Source of the DNA: Mixia osmundae IAM 14324
Lineage: Eukaryota > Basidiomycota > Mixiomycetes > Mixiales > Mixiaceae
Assembly (NCBI RefSeq): GCF_000708205.1
Contig: NW_014575562.1
Coordinates: 249,616-313,615 of the forward strand
Reading direction: 5' to 3'
DNA length: 64,000 nucleotides
Made by a program: the position numbers and the translations under genes. Below the pieces are notes generated by a model, which was given only the letters and a program-made list of their open reading frames with translations, had not been told where the DNA came from and made no database searches. Shown here in pieces: positions 22,896 through 35,911 of this stretch (within the stretch, counting starts at the first letter, position 1; each line of letters opens with the position of its first letter).

Positions 22896-24060
22896 TACTT
22901 ACGGACAAGTCACTATTGCAGTACGAGGAAAGCCATGCGCTTGCTGATGGGGAAGCGCTACAGCCTCCCAGTTCTCTTCCACGAACTTCTGACATATAGC
23001 ACAGCGCTGGCGATACCAGTGTAATGCAATATAGCGCCAGGTCACTGTGAACATAGGAGTACGAGTCCCACTTGGCACGATTTGACGATCTAGCCGTTGA
23101 TGGCCCCACCTGACAGCGAGCGCTTTCCACATCAAATTCCCAGGATACAGGGCCTGTCGCTAGCTGCGGGAACAGCGAGCTAGGTTAAGCAAGTCCATGA
23201 TGCGATTTGAATTATGAATCCTGGAGAAGGCAGCTCGCCACCATTCGCTTGAGCTCCATTGGCATCCGGTCACGATGCTCATTGCTTTGTAGAGGCGAGG
23301 TTCGACGGGCGGCGTCATCAGCAACGAACGAGAGCAGGCGCGAGAAGAGGGCTTTCTTGGATCCGAAAGTAGACTGCCCCCGCTCGAGAAGGGCCAGCTT
23401 GAGGTCATACGGCTTCATGGCATCTGCTTCATCGACTGCCCAAATCGTGAGGCTATCGATCTTGACGCGACCAGTGCCTCGGGCAGCGCAAGTATGTGTG
23501 TCTTCTACAATCTCGTCGAGCGATAAATCGATAGTTGTAAAGGTCTCCAAGTTAATCGTCGGCATTGTCTCGGCCTGCTTGGACTTGGCTTCGAGAGCCT
23601 CGATGAGCCCGTCGCGGTTAGGCAACGCGTCGTACAGAGCGACACACTCTCTCTTTCCCCAAGCTTCCGCTCATAGCATCTAATGCGAGAACGTGCACAG
23701 AGAGCGTATGAGCCTGTAGGCTCGCGAAGCGATCAAACGCAGCGAAGTCGTCTTATAAGCCTATGAAACGTTCACGAGGCTCGCCGCTGTTCTGGAGCAC
23801 GTGAAGGTCGAAGAGAGCAAGCAACCGCTTAGCGTGGCGTCTTGGTATTCGCTGTAGGCGGACTGAGTCCATCTCAACTAGAGCCTGCAGCTCTGTTGTG
23901 GCCTCAGGCAAAGTGGGAGTTTCAACCACGCCATCGGCTGACTGTCCGGCTGTTGATGTACATCGACATCGTGTGATGATTCAGCATCGCTTGCTTCGCC
24001 CTCGTCAGGGCTGCGTCTCACCCTTTCATCTTCCGTTTTGACGCTCAAAAGCCCGTCGAC
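22896..24060 (-). pseudogene. SAP-domain plus F-box protein, copy 3, broken
   Basis: Recognisable order: N-terminal helical piece (EMDSVRLQRIPRRHAKRLLA), DFAAFDRFASLQAHTLS, then LSLDEIVEDTH, SAP motif (LKLALLERGQSTFGSKKALF), F-box start (MPMELKRMVASCL) and MDLLNLARCSRS with RQALYPGNLMWKALAVRWGH. The frame is interrupted several times: a TAA after RERFIGL, a shift in a GAGAGAGTGTGT run near 23650, a shift after CLLQDS, and a TAG at the position where the other two copies have the Trp of SRSWRQA. This combination is not explained by introns, so the copy is dead. It lies on the opposite strand to copy 2, only about 1 kb away. Confidence 0.8.
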
Positions 24061-24347
24061 GGCGGAATACGATCTGCTCGAACAAGCTCTGTTGTGGTGC
24101 CGAGCTCGAATAAAAGCTGAAGCAGTCTAGCGTGATCGAGAGCTTCGAAATTGGTCGGCATGAGATGTGAGGGGCAAGCACGAGAAGCAGCAAACGCGAA
24201 TTTGCGCATTGCCGATCGTCACACGCTGAAGCGAAGCAGATCGAGAGAGACATGATGCATTCGTATACATGTGACAAGCCCATTCAATTGCAGACCTTCT
24301 AAAGCGTAAAGGAGCAGTTTCTTCATTCTTCGTTGCGCATCAACCGT

Positions 24348-27300
24348 CTAAGCAGCAATCGCCTGTTGCTGCTGGCTAAGATGGTTGATACGATATTGTC
24401 GACCGGGTATCGATCCTGCAATAGGCAGGCCTGAATTACCCATTAGGTAGTTGTCGACCTCTGCAGCTGCCTGTCGACCTTCCATGATCGCCCAGACGAT
24501 CAGAGACTGCAATCACGAGTCAGCAAGAATGATGATACGGATGAGCTGTGGACGTACTTGGCCGCGACGGCAGTCACCTGACGCAAACACGCCGGGTACG
24601 TTGGTGCTGTACTTTCCGTGTGGTGTCTTTACATTGCCTCGTCCGTCGACCTCGAGACCGAGGGCCTTGGGTATAGATGTTTCTGGCGAGACGAAGCCGA
24701 GAGCGAGCAAGCAGAGCTCGCAAGGGAAGAACTGCTCGCTGCCAGGCTTCTCGGACATCTTCCAGTTGCCAGAAGCATCCTTTGTCCATTCAACACTGTC
24801 ATGCACAGCATCAGCACAGAATCACGGGGAAGACATGAGTAACATACCGAACAGTGTTGATGCCCTTGAGCTTGCCATTGCCGTCCGAGACGAACGACTT
24901 TGTCATGATGGAGTATTCTCGAGGGTCTTTGCCAAAGTGCGAAGCAACTTCAGTGTGACCGTAGTCAACCTTGAAGACACGAGGGAATGTCGGCCAAGGG
25001 TTATCGTTGGCGCGCGAAGCGGGTGGCTGAGGCAGCAGCTCAAAGTTGGTCACCGAGAGCGCGCCATGACGAACAGAGGTGGCAAGACAGTCATTGCCTG
25101 TATCACCACCACCAATGACGACGACGTTCTTGCCCTTTGCCGAAATTGCACGGCCATCGTCAAGGTTCGAATCAAGCAGTGATTTGGTGTTCTTTGTCAA
25201 GAAGTCCATTGCAAAGTGGATGCCGTCCAAGTTGCGGTTGGCGATGGCGAGATCGCGGGGCCAAGTCGAGCCGATCGCACTGACGACCGCGTCAGAGTTT
25301 CGACGGATGTCCTCAATGTCTGTGTTGACACCAATGTGCGCATTGGCGATGAACTCAATGCCTTCATCCTCCATGAGTGTGATACGACGCTGGACGATCT
25401 GCTTCGACAGCTTCATGTTGGGGATACCGTAGACAAGCAGACCACCATGGCGGTCATTGCGATCGTATACAGTGACTGAGTAGCCAGCGCGGTTGAGCTG
25501 ATCGGCACAAGCAAGACCCGCAGGTCCCGAGCCGATGATTGAGACCTTCTTGCCTACACGGTGCTGAGGCGGGCGAGGGACAACCCAGCCCATCTCAAAG
25601 CCGTGATCGATGATTGCGCACTCGATCGACTTAATGCCGACAGGCGCCTCGTTGATACCCAACACGCAAGCGCCTTCGCAGGGCGCAGGGCAGACACGAC
25701 CAGTGAACTCCGGGAAGTTGTTGGTCGCGAGTAACTTGTCGAGCGCTTCGCGCCATTGGTCGCGGAAGACAAGCTCGTTCCAGAGTGGAATGAGATTGCT
25801 GATCGGACAGCCGTAGTCGGACTGACAGAAGGGCACGCCACAGTTCATGCACCGAGCACTCTGTAGCTTGAGGCCATCCTTTGTCAGGCGTGTCGACAAC
25901 TCTGACCAATCTTGCGTGCGCGATCGCGGCGAGCGATAAGCCTCGTTCTGACGCTTATACTTCATGAAGCCACGAAGCTTATCGAGCTTGGCGACTTGCT
26001 TGCCAGCCTTTTCGCCATCGGTCATCGAGTCTTCGAGATCGACGAGCGTTGGCTCGGGGTGACCTGGCTTAGCAGCTGGGATCTCCTGCTGGCCAGTAAC
26101 ATTGCGCTTAGCTTTGTCCTCTGCCGGGTTGACGCCGTCGGTCTTGGCGTCAAAGCCGTGCATCTTGGCACGCTTCTCGGCCATCGCCTTTGCTGCGTCT
26201 GCTTCGAGTACCGCCTTGTAGTCGAGAGGCATGACACGCACGAAGCGAGGCAGTATATGGTTGAAGTTGGTAAGAATGCGCTCGGCCAACTTCGAACCCG
26301 TCCAGTGCTTGTGATCTTGGATCATGTCGCGCAAGGACGCAATCTCGTGAGGATCGTTGACCGTCGTGAGCTCGACCATCTCCATGTTGACCTTGGCACG
26401 GAAATCCTTGTTCTTGTCGTAGACGTAGGCAATGCCTCCGCTCATGCCGGCAGCAAAGTTGCGGCCAGTCTGACCCAGAATGACGACACGTCCGCCCGTC
26501 ATGTACTCGCAACCGTGGTCTCCGACGCCTTCGACGACGGCGACAGCGCCTGAATTGCGTACGGCAAATCGCTCGGCAGCGACACCTCGGAAGAACGCTT
26601 GACCGGTCGTAGCGCCGTACAGACAAACGTTGCCGACGATGATGTTCTCCTCCGCCTTGAAAGGCGAGGCTTTTGGAGGGTATACGATGATGCGACCGCC
26701 CGACAGTCCTTTGCCTACATAGTCATTGGCATCGCCTTCAAGCTCGAGCGTGATGCCTGGTGCGAGGAAGGCACCGAGAGATTGACCAGCCGAACCTCGC
26801 ATATTGACATGGATGGTGTCCTTTGGCAGTCCCTCTTCGCCGTATCGCTTGGAAACACGATTCGACAATGTCGTGCCAAGCGCGCGGTCGGTGTTGACGA
26901 CGTCACACTCGATGCGAACGGGCAAGCCCTTGGTGAGTGCAGGCTCTGACTCGTCAATGAATTTGTTGTCGAGACGAACGTAGAGCTTGTGATCCTGCTG
27001 GCGTGTCTTGTAGGTAGCGACCCCCGGACGTAGTCGCCATGCAGGCTTCAAGATAGCCGACAAGTCGAGGTTCTTGGTCTTGGGGTTGCGGAGCGTATCA
27101 TCGACGCGCAACTTGTCGGAGCGACCGACCATCTCGTTGATCGTGCGGAAGCCGAGCTTGGCCATGATCTCTCTGAGCTCCTCGGCGACGAAGTAGAAAA
27201 AGTTGATGACATGCTCTGGCTGACCAGTGAACTTGGCGCGCAGAACCGGATCTTGCGTGGCAATACCGACTGGGCACGTGTTAAGATGGCATTTGCGCAT

Positions 27301-30300
27301 CATGATGCAACCCATGGCAATAAGCGGCGTCCTATAAAGTATGATCAGCTGCGAAGAGAAGATGACAGCAGAGCACCTACGTGGCGAAACCCCACTCCTC
27401 TGCGCCGAGCAGGCAAGCAATAGCGACATCGCGGCCAGTACGGATCTGGCCATCGGTCTGTACGGTCACACGGCCTCGTAGATCGTTGAGAACAAGCGTT
27501 TGATGCGTCTCTGCAAGACCGAGCTCCCATGGCAGGCCTGCATACTTGATGCCCGTCCAGCGCGATGCGCCCGTACCGCCGTCGTGACCAGAGATCAAGA
27601 TGTGATCTGCCTTTGCCTTTGCAACACCGGAAGCAACAATGCCGACACCGACTTCCGAGACAAGCTTGACAGATACACGAGCGCGAGGGTTGGCGCACTT
27701 GAGATCGTAGATCAGCTGCTTCAGGTCTTCGATACTGTAGATATCGTGATGACTGCAGGGACGGATTAGCTGTGCATCTCAAAGAAAGTACAGTGAAACG
27801 TACGGAGGAGGTGAAATGAGACCAACGCCTGGTGTGGAGTGGCGAGTCTTCGCGATCGACTGCGAGACCTTGTGACCTGGCAGCTCACCGCCTTCACCTG
27901 GCTTGGCGCCCTGAGCCATCTTGATTTGCAGCTCATCGGCATCGGTCAAGTAGTGACTCGTGACACCGAAGCGACCAGAAGCCACTTGCTTGATGGCGCT
28001 GCGCATTGTATCGCCATTGGGCAACACTTGCGATCGCTCTGCATCTTCACCGCCTTCACCCGTGTTGCTCTTGGCGCCGACGCGATTGGCTGCGACAGCG
28101 ATGGCAGAGTGGGCTTCCATTGAGATCGAGCCGTATGACATGGCACCCGTGGCAAAGCGACGGACAATCTCGTGCCATGGCTCGACTTGCTCGATGGGAA
28201 TGGCTTCGGCATCGGTGTAGTCAAAGTCGAGCAGGCCACGGAGCGTGACTGCCTTGACTTGCTGATGCGCGTTCTTTGAATACTTCTCGTAAGACATCTT
28301 GTTCTTGTCGCGAACAGCGTCTTGAAGCATAGCAATACCGACGGGATCGTTGATATGAGCCTCGCCACCGTCTCGCCAGTGGTATTCGCCGGATTCTGGC
28401 AGGCCAGCGATGCGCACGATATCGCGAGAAGGCCAAGCGCGTTCGTGATACTCGAAAGCATCCATGGCGAGCAGCTCAAAGGTTGCGCCTTGCACGCGGC
28501 TCGCGGTGCCAGTGAAGCACTTCTCGACGACTTTTTCGTCAAGACCGAGGATCTCGAAGATCTGAGCGCCCTTGTAGGACTGCAGCGTCGAAATACCCAT
28601 CTTTGACATGACCTTGAGGATACCATTGTCCGTCGCGTGGCGATAATTCTCGATGATCTGATCATTCGACATATTGACTTTGAGCAAGCCCTCGCGCTGT
28701 AGCTTTAGCATTGCCTCCATGATGAGGTATGGGCACACGCCGTCTGCGCCATAACCAACGAGAACGCAAATGTGATGCACCTCGCGGGCTTCGCCGGTCT
28801 CGATGATGAGAGCGATCTTCGATCGCTGCTTGTTGCGCACGAGATGATGGTGAACGCCACCGCATGCCATGAGCGCCGACAAGGCGACACGATCAGGTCC
28901 AATATTGCGATCAGACAGGACCAAAACGCGCACACCATCATGAATAGCCTGACTGGCTTCAGCATTGACGCGGTTGAGCGCGCCTTGGAAGCCAGCGGGT
29001 CCCTGCGACTTGGGAAAGGTGATATCGACGGTGCGAGCGGGCCAGTCTGAATGGACTTCGTGCAGCCTCTTCAGCGCATTCGTCTCTTCGACAGAAAGCA
29101 CAGGCGAAGGCAGCATGAGCCGATGGCATTGCTCTGCGCGCATCTCGAGCATATTGCCCTCTGCACCCACGTAGCATTCGAGCGACATGACGATATTCTC
29201 GCGAATGGGGTCGATAGGCGGGTTCGTAACTTGCGCAAAGAGCTGACGGAAGTAATCGTAGATCAATCGCGGCGCAGTGGCCATGCACGCAAGAGGACCA
29301 TCGTTGCCCATCGAGCCGAGTGACTCCTTTCCGTCTACGATCATGGGACGCATGAGCAGATCGAGCTGCTCAAAGGTATAGCCGAAAGCGAGTAGCTTAG
29401 GGTCTTGCGAGATCGACAGCTCGTCGAGGACAATGCCAAGGCTAGCACCGTTTGCGCGCTCACGCTCGATGAGGTGAGGCAAGCGAATGAGCTGAGAGTG
29501 AACCCATTCGGCAAATGGCTTGCGAGAGCTAGTAGCCTGCTTAAGCTCCTTGTCGTCGACAATGCGGCCCTCGACGGTATCGACAAGGAGCATCTTGCCA
29601 GGCTGAAGACGACCCTTGCGAGTGATCTTTTCTGGCTCAATATAAATCGTGCCTACTTCGGAAGCACAGATCATGATGTCATCTGTCGTGGTGACCCATC
29701 GGCACGGACGGAGACCATTACGATCGAGATTGGCGCCACAGTATCTTCCATCAGCAAAGGCAAACAGAGCGGGGCCATCCCAAGGCTCCATCAGGCACGC
29801 TGCCCATTGGTAGAAAGCGACCTTGGCAGGGTCCATCGATGACTTGTTCTGCCATGCCTCAGGCACGAGCATCATGACTGCTTCTGGCAACGTGACGACA
29901 CCGTTGACAGTGAGGAGCTCGAGCACATTGTCGAATGCAGCTGAATCTGAGCCTCCGAGCTCTATGATGGGGTATAACAGGTCGAGCTCGTCTGCGAAGT
30001 TTACAGACTGCAAGTTGCCTTCTCTGGCGCGCATCCAGTTCTTGTTGCCTCGAACAGTGTTGATCTCGCCATTATGTGCTGCCCATCGCATAGGCTGAGC
30101 ACGATCCCACGAGGGGAACGTGTTGGTCGAGAAACGCGAATGGACGAGGCAGAAGTGAGACTTGAACAGGACGTGATTGAGATCGTGGTAGTAGTTGTAA
30201 ACCTATTGGAGAGATCAGCACTGTCTCCGCTGAGACCGAGGGAGTGAGCATACCTGAGGCGGGCTGAGCTGGCCCTTATAGACGATGTTCGTGTTTGAAA

Positions 30301-31124
30301 GTGAGCAAACGTAGAACCAGTTGGCGAGGGTAATGGTATGCGTCGCGTGCTTTCGCAAGACGTAGAGCTGTCTCGAAAAGTACTTGGCATCGAAAGATGC
30401 ACCCTCTTCTGGCTTATTGCCGTGGCCATAGCTCGTCGTGAGAACGACCATTGGCTGCAAAATCAACGGCTCTCGGCTGAGCGCTGCGGGACCGAGGATC
30501 GAGTTGTCCCGAGGAACCTCCCGCCAGCCCAGTATGCGCAGATTGAGCGATTCTGCGATGGACTCGAACGTTGCCTTGTGTTCTGCAAGCGTATCGGCAG
30601 ATCGAGGCTTGAAGAAAACATTACCGACAGCGTATCGGCCGATCTCTGGCAGAGTGACGTCAAAATCGCGCTCAAACTCTCTGCGAAAGAATGCATCGGG
30701 GATGCCGACCATGACACTGGAGTGGCAAGTCAGTAAAGTCTGGCATATCGCGCCACAAGTCGGGAGAACTGACCCTGCGCCATCGCCATCGCGTGCATCT
30801 GCGCCGACCGCACCACGATGGGTCATGTTGCAAAGCAACGATCGAGCATCAGAGACGATCTTGTGGGATGGCTCCCTGCGAGTATGGCACAATCAGCTGT
30901 GGTCGAGTCAGGCACGAAAGAGATGCATACCCTTTGATGTGGCACACGAAGCCGACACCACACGAATCCTTCTCATTCTCGGGGTTGTAGAGACCTTGCT
31001 CTGCAGGGAGAGCGCCTCCCCACGAGGTCTCGTCCCTAAGGACACCTTCGGCTAGCCCAGATGGGCCTGCCACTGCGCTCGGTTGAGCCGGGAGGACCAT
31101 CGGAGACGAAGCTGACGTCGTCAA
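24348..31124 (-). CDS. GLT1: NADH-dependent glutamate synthase (GOGAT), fused alpha and beta parts
   Basis: Makes two glutamates from glutamine and 2-oxoglutarate; about 2,100 residues. An N-terminal propeptide of 54 residues precedes Cys55 in [14 protein letters not shown], the glutaminase nucleophile after maturation. Further landmarks: [36 protein letters not shown], the FMN barrel ([19 protein letters not shown]), the 3Fe-4S cluster ([13 protein letters not shown]), 4Fe-4S cysteines in [12 protein letters not shown] motif [15 protein letters not shown], and NADH site [11 protein letters not shown]; the end is [12 protein letters not shown]. Seven GT-AG introns, 49-57 nt: 30930-30876, 30773-30717, 30253-30203, 27803-27753, 27380-27332, 24847-24796 and 24557-24507. 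No break seen. Confidence 0.97.
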
Positions 31125-31508
31125 GGCAGCAGACAGCTGGTGTTACTACTGTAAAAGCTTTCGAATGGCAACAAAAGGTTTTCTCGATCGAGAGGCAAGC
31201 GAGCAAGAGTCGAGGCAAAGTCTAGCAAGCCCCGATCGTCAGGTGACGCTTGATAGGTGCCGCTCGCGCTGATGATCGAGTCACTGAGACACTCGTGAAC
31301 GTGCTGAGCCAGTTAGGCAGACGATCGATCCTTTGCCTTCTCTCCTCTGACTCCTGGGTTTTCGGCTCTGGGACGAGATAGAAATTTTGCTGAGCCTATC
31401 GCCTTTGCCGATTTCCGGCTGGCCCCGCGGCCTGCAGATCCCCATGTGGGGGGATGTCGCGACCCTTGTCATTTGTCATTTGGGCGCATACTACAGAGGC
31501 AGGTCAAT
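31125..31508. promoter_or_regulatory. Shared divergent promoter region, GLT1 / ZIP transporter
   Basis: About 384 nt separate the two start codons, so both promoters must lie here. No TATA box or known operator can be named with confidence. Confidence 0.5.
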
Positions 31509-32694
31509 ATGAGCTTCGTCAGGCTGCTCATCTTGTCGATGAGCATGCTCATCGGCACGCTCGGGATAGGCTCCATACCGCTAGCCTTTCAGCTCTCGCC
31601 GCGCCGGCTAAGAGCTCTGTCAATCTTTGGTGTTGGCTTGCTCGTCGGGGCAGCGCTGACGGTGATCATACCCGAAGGCATAGAAGCGCTCGCCAACGGT
31701 ACAGAGTCTATGCATGATCACAGCGATATAGTACACGGAGATCACGAGCACGGGGCTATGGACCAAGGGAGATATATCGGGATATCCATGCTTGCCGGAT
31801 TCATGGTCATGTCAGTCTGGCATGTTTACTGGAGCGATGTGGCTCATGACATCCGCCAGGCTCTTCATCGAGCAACTGACCTCACACAGCCATCCAGTGC
31901 CCGTAGCACCTCACCGCAAGGCTGTCCAAGAACTGCCATTACATCGGACCACGTCACGATCAAACTTTCGCAAGTCGGCCGAATATGCCACGCTCAATTC
32001 GCCCACTCGGATCAACGTAGAAGATGCAAGTGACGAGGAGCAGCTGACAGAAGAAGCGAACACCTCACGCCATCCTTTGCTCGCGAACGGGCTCAAGGCG
32101 ACCGCGCGGCCTGCACGGATACAGAACTTGGGCCATGCGAGAGATGGATCATTGAGTCACATACATGGCGATAACACTGCTCGATCGCTCAGTACGACCA
32201 TCGGTCTGATCGTGCACTCGGTGGCAGATGGCATCTCGCTAGGCGCGAGCGCAAGTGCGACCGCGGCAGGCAAGCAAGCAGGCGAGCATGCCGAGACAAG
32301 CCTGGACATCATCATCTTCGTGGCCATCATGGTGCACAAAGCACCAGCAGCCTTTGGTCTCGTCTCTGTCTTGCTCAGCGACGGCTTGAGCAAGCCCAAC
32401 ATCAGAAGAGCCCTGTCGGGCTTTGCAGCTGCAGCGCCACTAGGCGCAATACTCACCTATACCCTTCTTGCGCTGTTGGCGACAGATTCGCAAGGTCTAC
32501 AGTGGTGGACCGGCATTGCTCTGCTCTTCAGTGGAGGGACGTTTCTCTTTGTGGCGACGCATGTCATGCAAGATGCCGAGCAAGAGGGCGAAGGTGGCGT
32601 ACAGGAAATCGAAAAGCTGGAACGGCTCGGCTACATGAGCGTAGGCATGCTCGCTCCCGTCATTCTCCAGTCAATCTTTGGTCACGGGCATTGA
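31509..32694 (+). CDS. ZIP-family (ZIP9-like) metal transporter
   Basis: Membrane carrier of the ZIP family, which moves zinc or manganese into the cytosol. Segments: LLILSMSMLIGTLGIGSIPL (TM1), LSIFGVGLLVGAALTVIIPE (TM2), a His-rich loop (HDHSDIVHGDHEHG), GLIVHSVADGISLGAS (TM4 metal site) and FVAIMVHKAPAAFGLVS (TM5), followed by the family TM6-8 and a GHGH end. MVHKAPAAFGL is typical of ZIP9 and fungal Golgi relatives such as Atx2. The frame changes once between TM3 and the cytosolic loop; an intron at about 31840-31925 (donor gtggct) explains it, exact ends uncertain. The Met at 31509 is preferred because it starts TM1 directly. Confidence 0.85.
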
Positions 32695-33425
32695 GCATGC
32701 TCACTCGACGGTTCAATGTTGGCGAAGTGAAAAGTTGCATTGTTGTCATCAGTCAACAGCATTTGTTGTACGCTCTTGTATTCTGTATGCTATGGCGTCA
32801 AACGAGACTTTACTGCTCGCTCCCTCGCACCATCAGAGAACACAGAGAACAGTCTGATCACAATGCAATGACGTCCCGATGGCTACTCGAGTTGCCGAGC
32901 AGCGATAGCGTTAAGAGCGTCCCCAGCACGCGATTCACAATGACCCGTCAAATCGGGCTTGTCGATGATTTTGGCAGGCCTATGTACTTCGTTCGGCACA
33001 TTGCTTAACACGGCAGAGTGTTACCTGAGTTGAGGCTTCTGAGGCTCGCGACCTCCAAGACGGCGGACTGAACCGGGAAAGCTGGGCCCGTCTGCGAATG
33101 CCTGAATACCACAGGCGGGGGGCTTGAGCACCAAACTCTGCGCAACGGACTACATCCGACGAGCTGCATCGATTTTCGCTGTCATCGGCTGGACATCTGA
33201 TCCGTGGGCTCGAAGTGATTGGGTAGACGGTCAGACGATCGTCAGACACGCCGAGCGCCAATCTGTGGACCTCGATTTGGCGACGGGCGAGCGAGACCGC
33301 ACGATCCCGCCAGCGCTTCAGCGACTGTGGCCTGGGCCACGCACAGCTAGCATGTCCCTTCAGCTTGCATCAGCCTCATCACTTGAGGCATACGAGGCCG
33401 CTGGCACTCCAGAGCTACGCCAAGC
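32695..33425. other. Stretch without a firm gene
   Basis: A plus-strand frame of 104 codons (33124-33438) and a shorter one ending FGRPMYFVRHIA (stop near 33008) look only weakly protein-like. No domain is recognised. The region should include the promoter of the GH5 gene. Confidence 0.35.
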
Positions 33426-35863
33426 ATGGAATCAGTAGAAAGAGGCGCCATGCCTCCTCTGTCAGCTCGGCACAGAGCTACCATGTTGCCGAAGCTTAGC
33501 ATATGCGATGGACACATCGTCGACGAGTCCGGCGAATACGTACACTTGCGAGGCGTGTCGTTCAGCGGTCATTCCAAACTGCCATCAAGACCAGACCTGC
33601 CAAGTCACTCACGCGACCTCGAGGCCGTGTTTGATCACAGGGTCTGCTCTGTCCGCACGTCAGCGAATGAAGCTGATAGCGTCAAGCGATAGAACGTCTC
33701 CTTCGTCGGCAGACCGTGTCCTCTCAGCGAAGCGCACGAGCATCTGGCACGTTTGCAGCATTGGGGCTTCAATCTCATCAGACTTGTCGTCACATGGGAG
33801 GCATTGGAACATCAGGGGCCGTAAGCTCACTCGCGAAGATGTGACGAACTCTTGCTGACGCTTGCGACGAAAGGGGTATATACGACCGAGAGTACATCGA
33901 TTACCTCGTCGAGCTCGTCGCGCTCTTTCCTCGCTATGGCATCTACTGTCTCGTCGACGCCCATCAGGATGTCTGGTCTAGATTGACCGGCGGCTCCGGC
34001 GCACCGGGATGGACTCTCGAGCTATGCGGCTTCGATACCCGTCAGCTCACTGCTACCCTCGCGCACCACTTGCACAATTCTGCACACCTTGCGCCCGGGC
34101 AACCCCCCTCGAACGTCTGGCCTGCAGGTTATCAGCGCTTGGCGCCCGCGACTTGTGCGACGCTTTTCTGGGCTGGCGATCAGCTAGCGCCCAAGCTATT
34201 GGTCAATACGAGCGAGCATGCCAACGGCGAGCAGCTCTTTGCCGGTCGGAGTACCGTCGGCATTGGCACATTCCTGCAAGTATCGCTCATCGAGGCCTTC
34301 GCTCAATTGCTGCACCGTCTGAGCGCATGCTCGTCCGTCATCGGCTTTGAGGTACGATACCGAGGATAACACTTTCGTCGGAGACTGACTTGCCTGGCTT
34401 CAGCCCATGAATGAACCCCACCGAGGCTATATCTCACTCCACGATCCGTTCAGCTGGAACCACATGACTGATCTCGCATATCACCTCTTTCCCACGCCAC
34501 TACAGACGTGGGCACTGGGCGAAGGTTATGCTCAGGATGTGCCCTTTTATGAGGCATCCTTTCCGGAGCCCACTGCATTATCTCACTATGCTCATGTCGA
34601 TCCAAAGGGCAAGCGCGCGTGGTCGAGTGAGTGTATCTGGCGTCAGCACGGCGTCTGGGAATGGAACACGGGCACCCAACAGCCAGTATGTCTTCGCAAG
34701 GACTATTTTGAGCGGGACCCGCAAACGCACAAAGTCATCGAATGGTACAGTCAATGCTGGTGGCCTTTTCTGCGTCGCTTTTCAGTACGTATGCAAAAGA
34801 TACAGTCTGGCTGGCTATGTTTTGCCGCCGGTATACCCAACGAATTCAGTCCCACTTGGCCACAGGCGGAACGGCCGAAGAACCTCGTCTACGCCCCACA
34901 CTGGTACGATCTCCATTCGCTCTTCGGCAAGGCCCATGGCAATTTTACTGTCGACGTACAATCGCTATCGCGAGGTGGCAACGTCTTCACTTCAATCTTC
35001 TTCGGTGCAAGGGGAGCCAAAGCCAACTACGCCCGACAGATGAAGAGAATAGCAAACAATGCTGCCAGAGCGGTCAGGGGCGCTCCTGTGCTCATCGGCG
35101 AATGCGGCATACCCATGGACCAGAACAGTAAGCAAGCGTTCAAGACGGGCAATTGGCGTTCGCAAGTCCGGCAGCTCGACGCGCTCATGAGCGCTATGGA
35201 AGCCAGTGCGCTGCATTGTGTGCTCTGGAATTACAACCCGCTCAATACGAATGAACATGGCGATGCATGGAATGCCGAAGACTTTTCGATCTATTCGCTG
35301 TCTGAAGAACAACTGCGCACGCAGAGGGACGCTATTGACCAAGGCGCGCGCGCTCTGCTCGCCTTCAAAGTGAGCTCTGCCTTTCGTCTTGCTTGGTGGT
35401 GCTGACAGACATCTAGCGACCTGCTCTGGTCAGCAGCAATCGACAGCAAATCCGATCAGAGTACGACATTTACAGTCGCACGCTCGTTCTGCTCTTTGCA
35501 AGGTCCAACGATTCTACCCTGCACGCCAGCATATACTGTCCCCATCGGCTGTATCAGAACGGAAAGCTGTCAATCCGAGCCATCGATGTTCGAGGAACGC
35601 CGTTAGCATTCGAGGCGACTTATGACACTCAAGTGAGTAACGTCAGATCGTCCAGCTAGACTCAGCTGAACTGCACGCAGAAGCAACATCTGCATATCGC
35701 ACTCTTTTGCAGCACGCAATGCGGTCTCGAGATCGAAGCGAATCAGCTTCAAGCTATCGAGAGGCCCAGCAATATCGATCTCGCGTTCGTACCCATCAAG
35801 CCGATTAGCGCATGCCTCGCTCTTCTCATCGCACTCGTAGGTATGTATGTCTATCGCAGATGA
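33426..35863 (+). CDS. GH5 (subfamily 12-like) beta-glucosidase acting on glucosyl lipids
   Basis: Fungal relatives hydrolyse ergosteryl glucoside or glucosylceramide (Egh1/EGCrP types). N-terminus: [20 protein letters not shown]; then [35 protein letters not shown], the acid/base Glu in [12 protein letters not shown] (codon block split by an intron), [12 protein letters not shown], and the nucleophile Glu in [10 protein letters not shown]. The C-terminal beta domain ([18 protein letters not shown]) ends in a hydrophobic segment [19 protein letters not shown], i.e. a tail anchor. Five GT-AG introns: 33642-33692, 33821-33873, 34352-34403, 35370-35416 and 35633-35680. The start could also be the internal [10 protein letters not shown]. 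Substrate is inferred. Confidence 0.9.
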
Positions 35864-35911
35864 TACGAGAAGCCTGCTGTTGTACAACACAATCTGCATG
35901 CGCAAACGAGA

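Noticed and set aside
33124-33438. 104-codon plus-strand frame before the GH5 gene
   Set aside because: No motif, no partner exon, and composition like out-of-frame sequence; kept only as a note.
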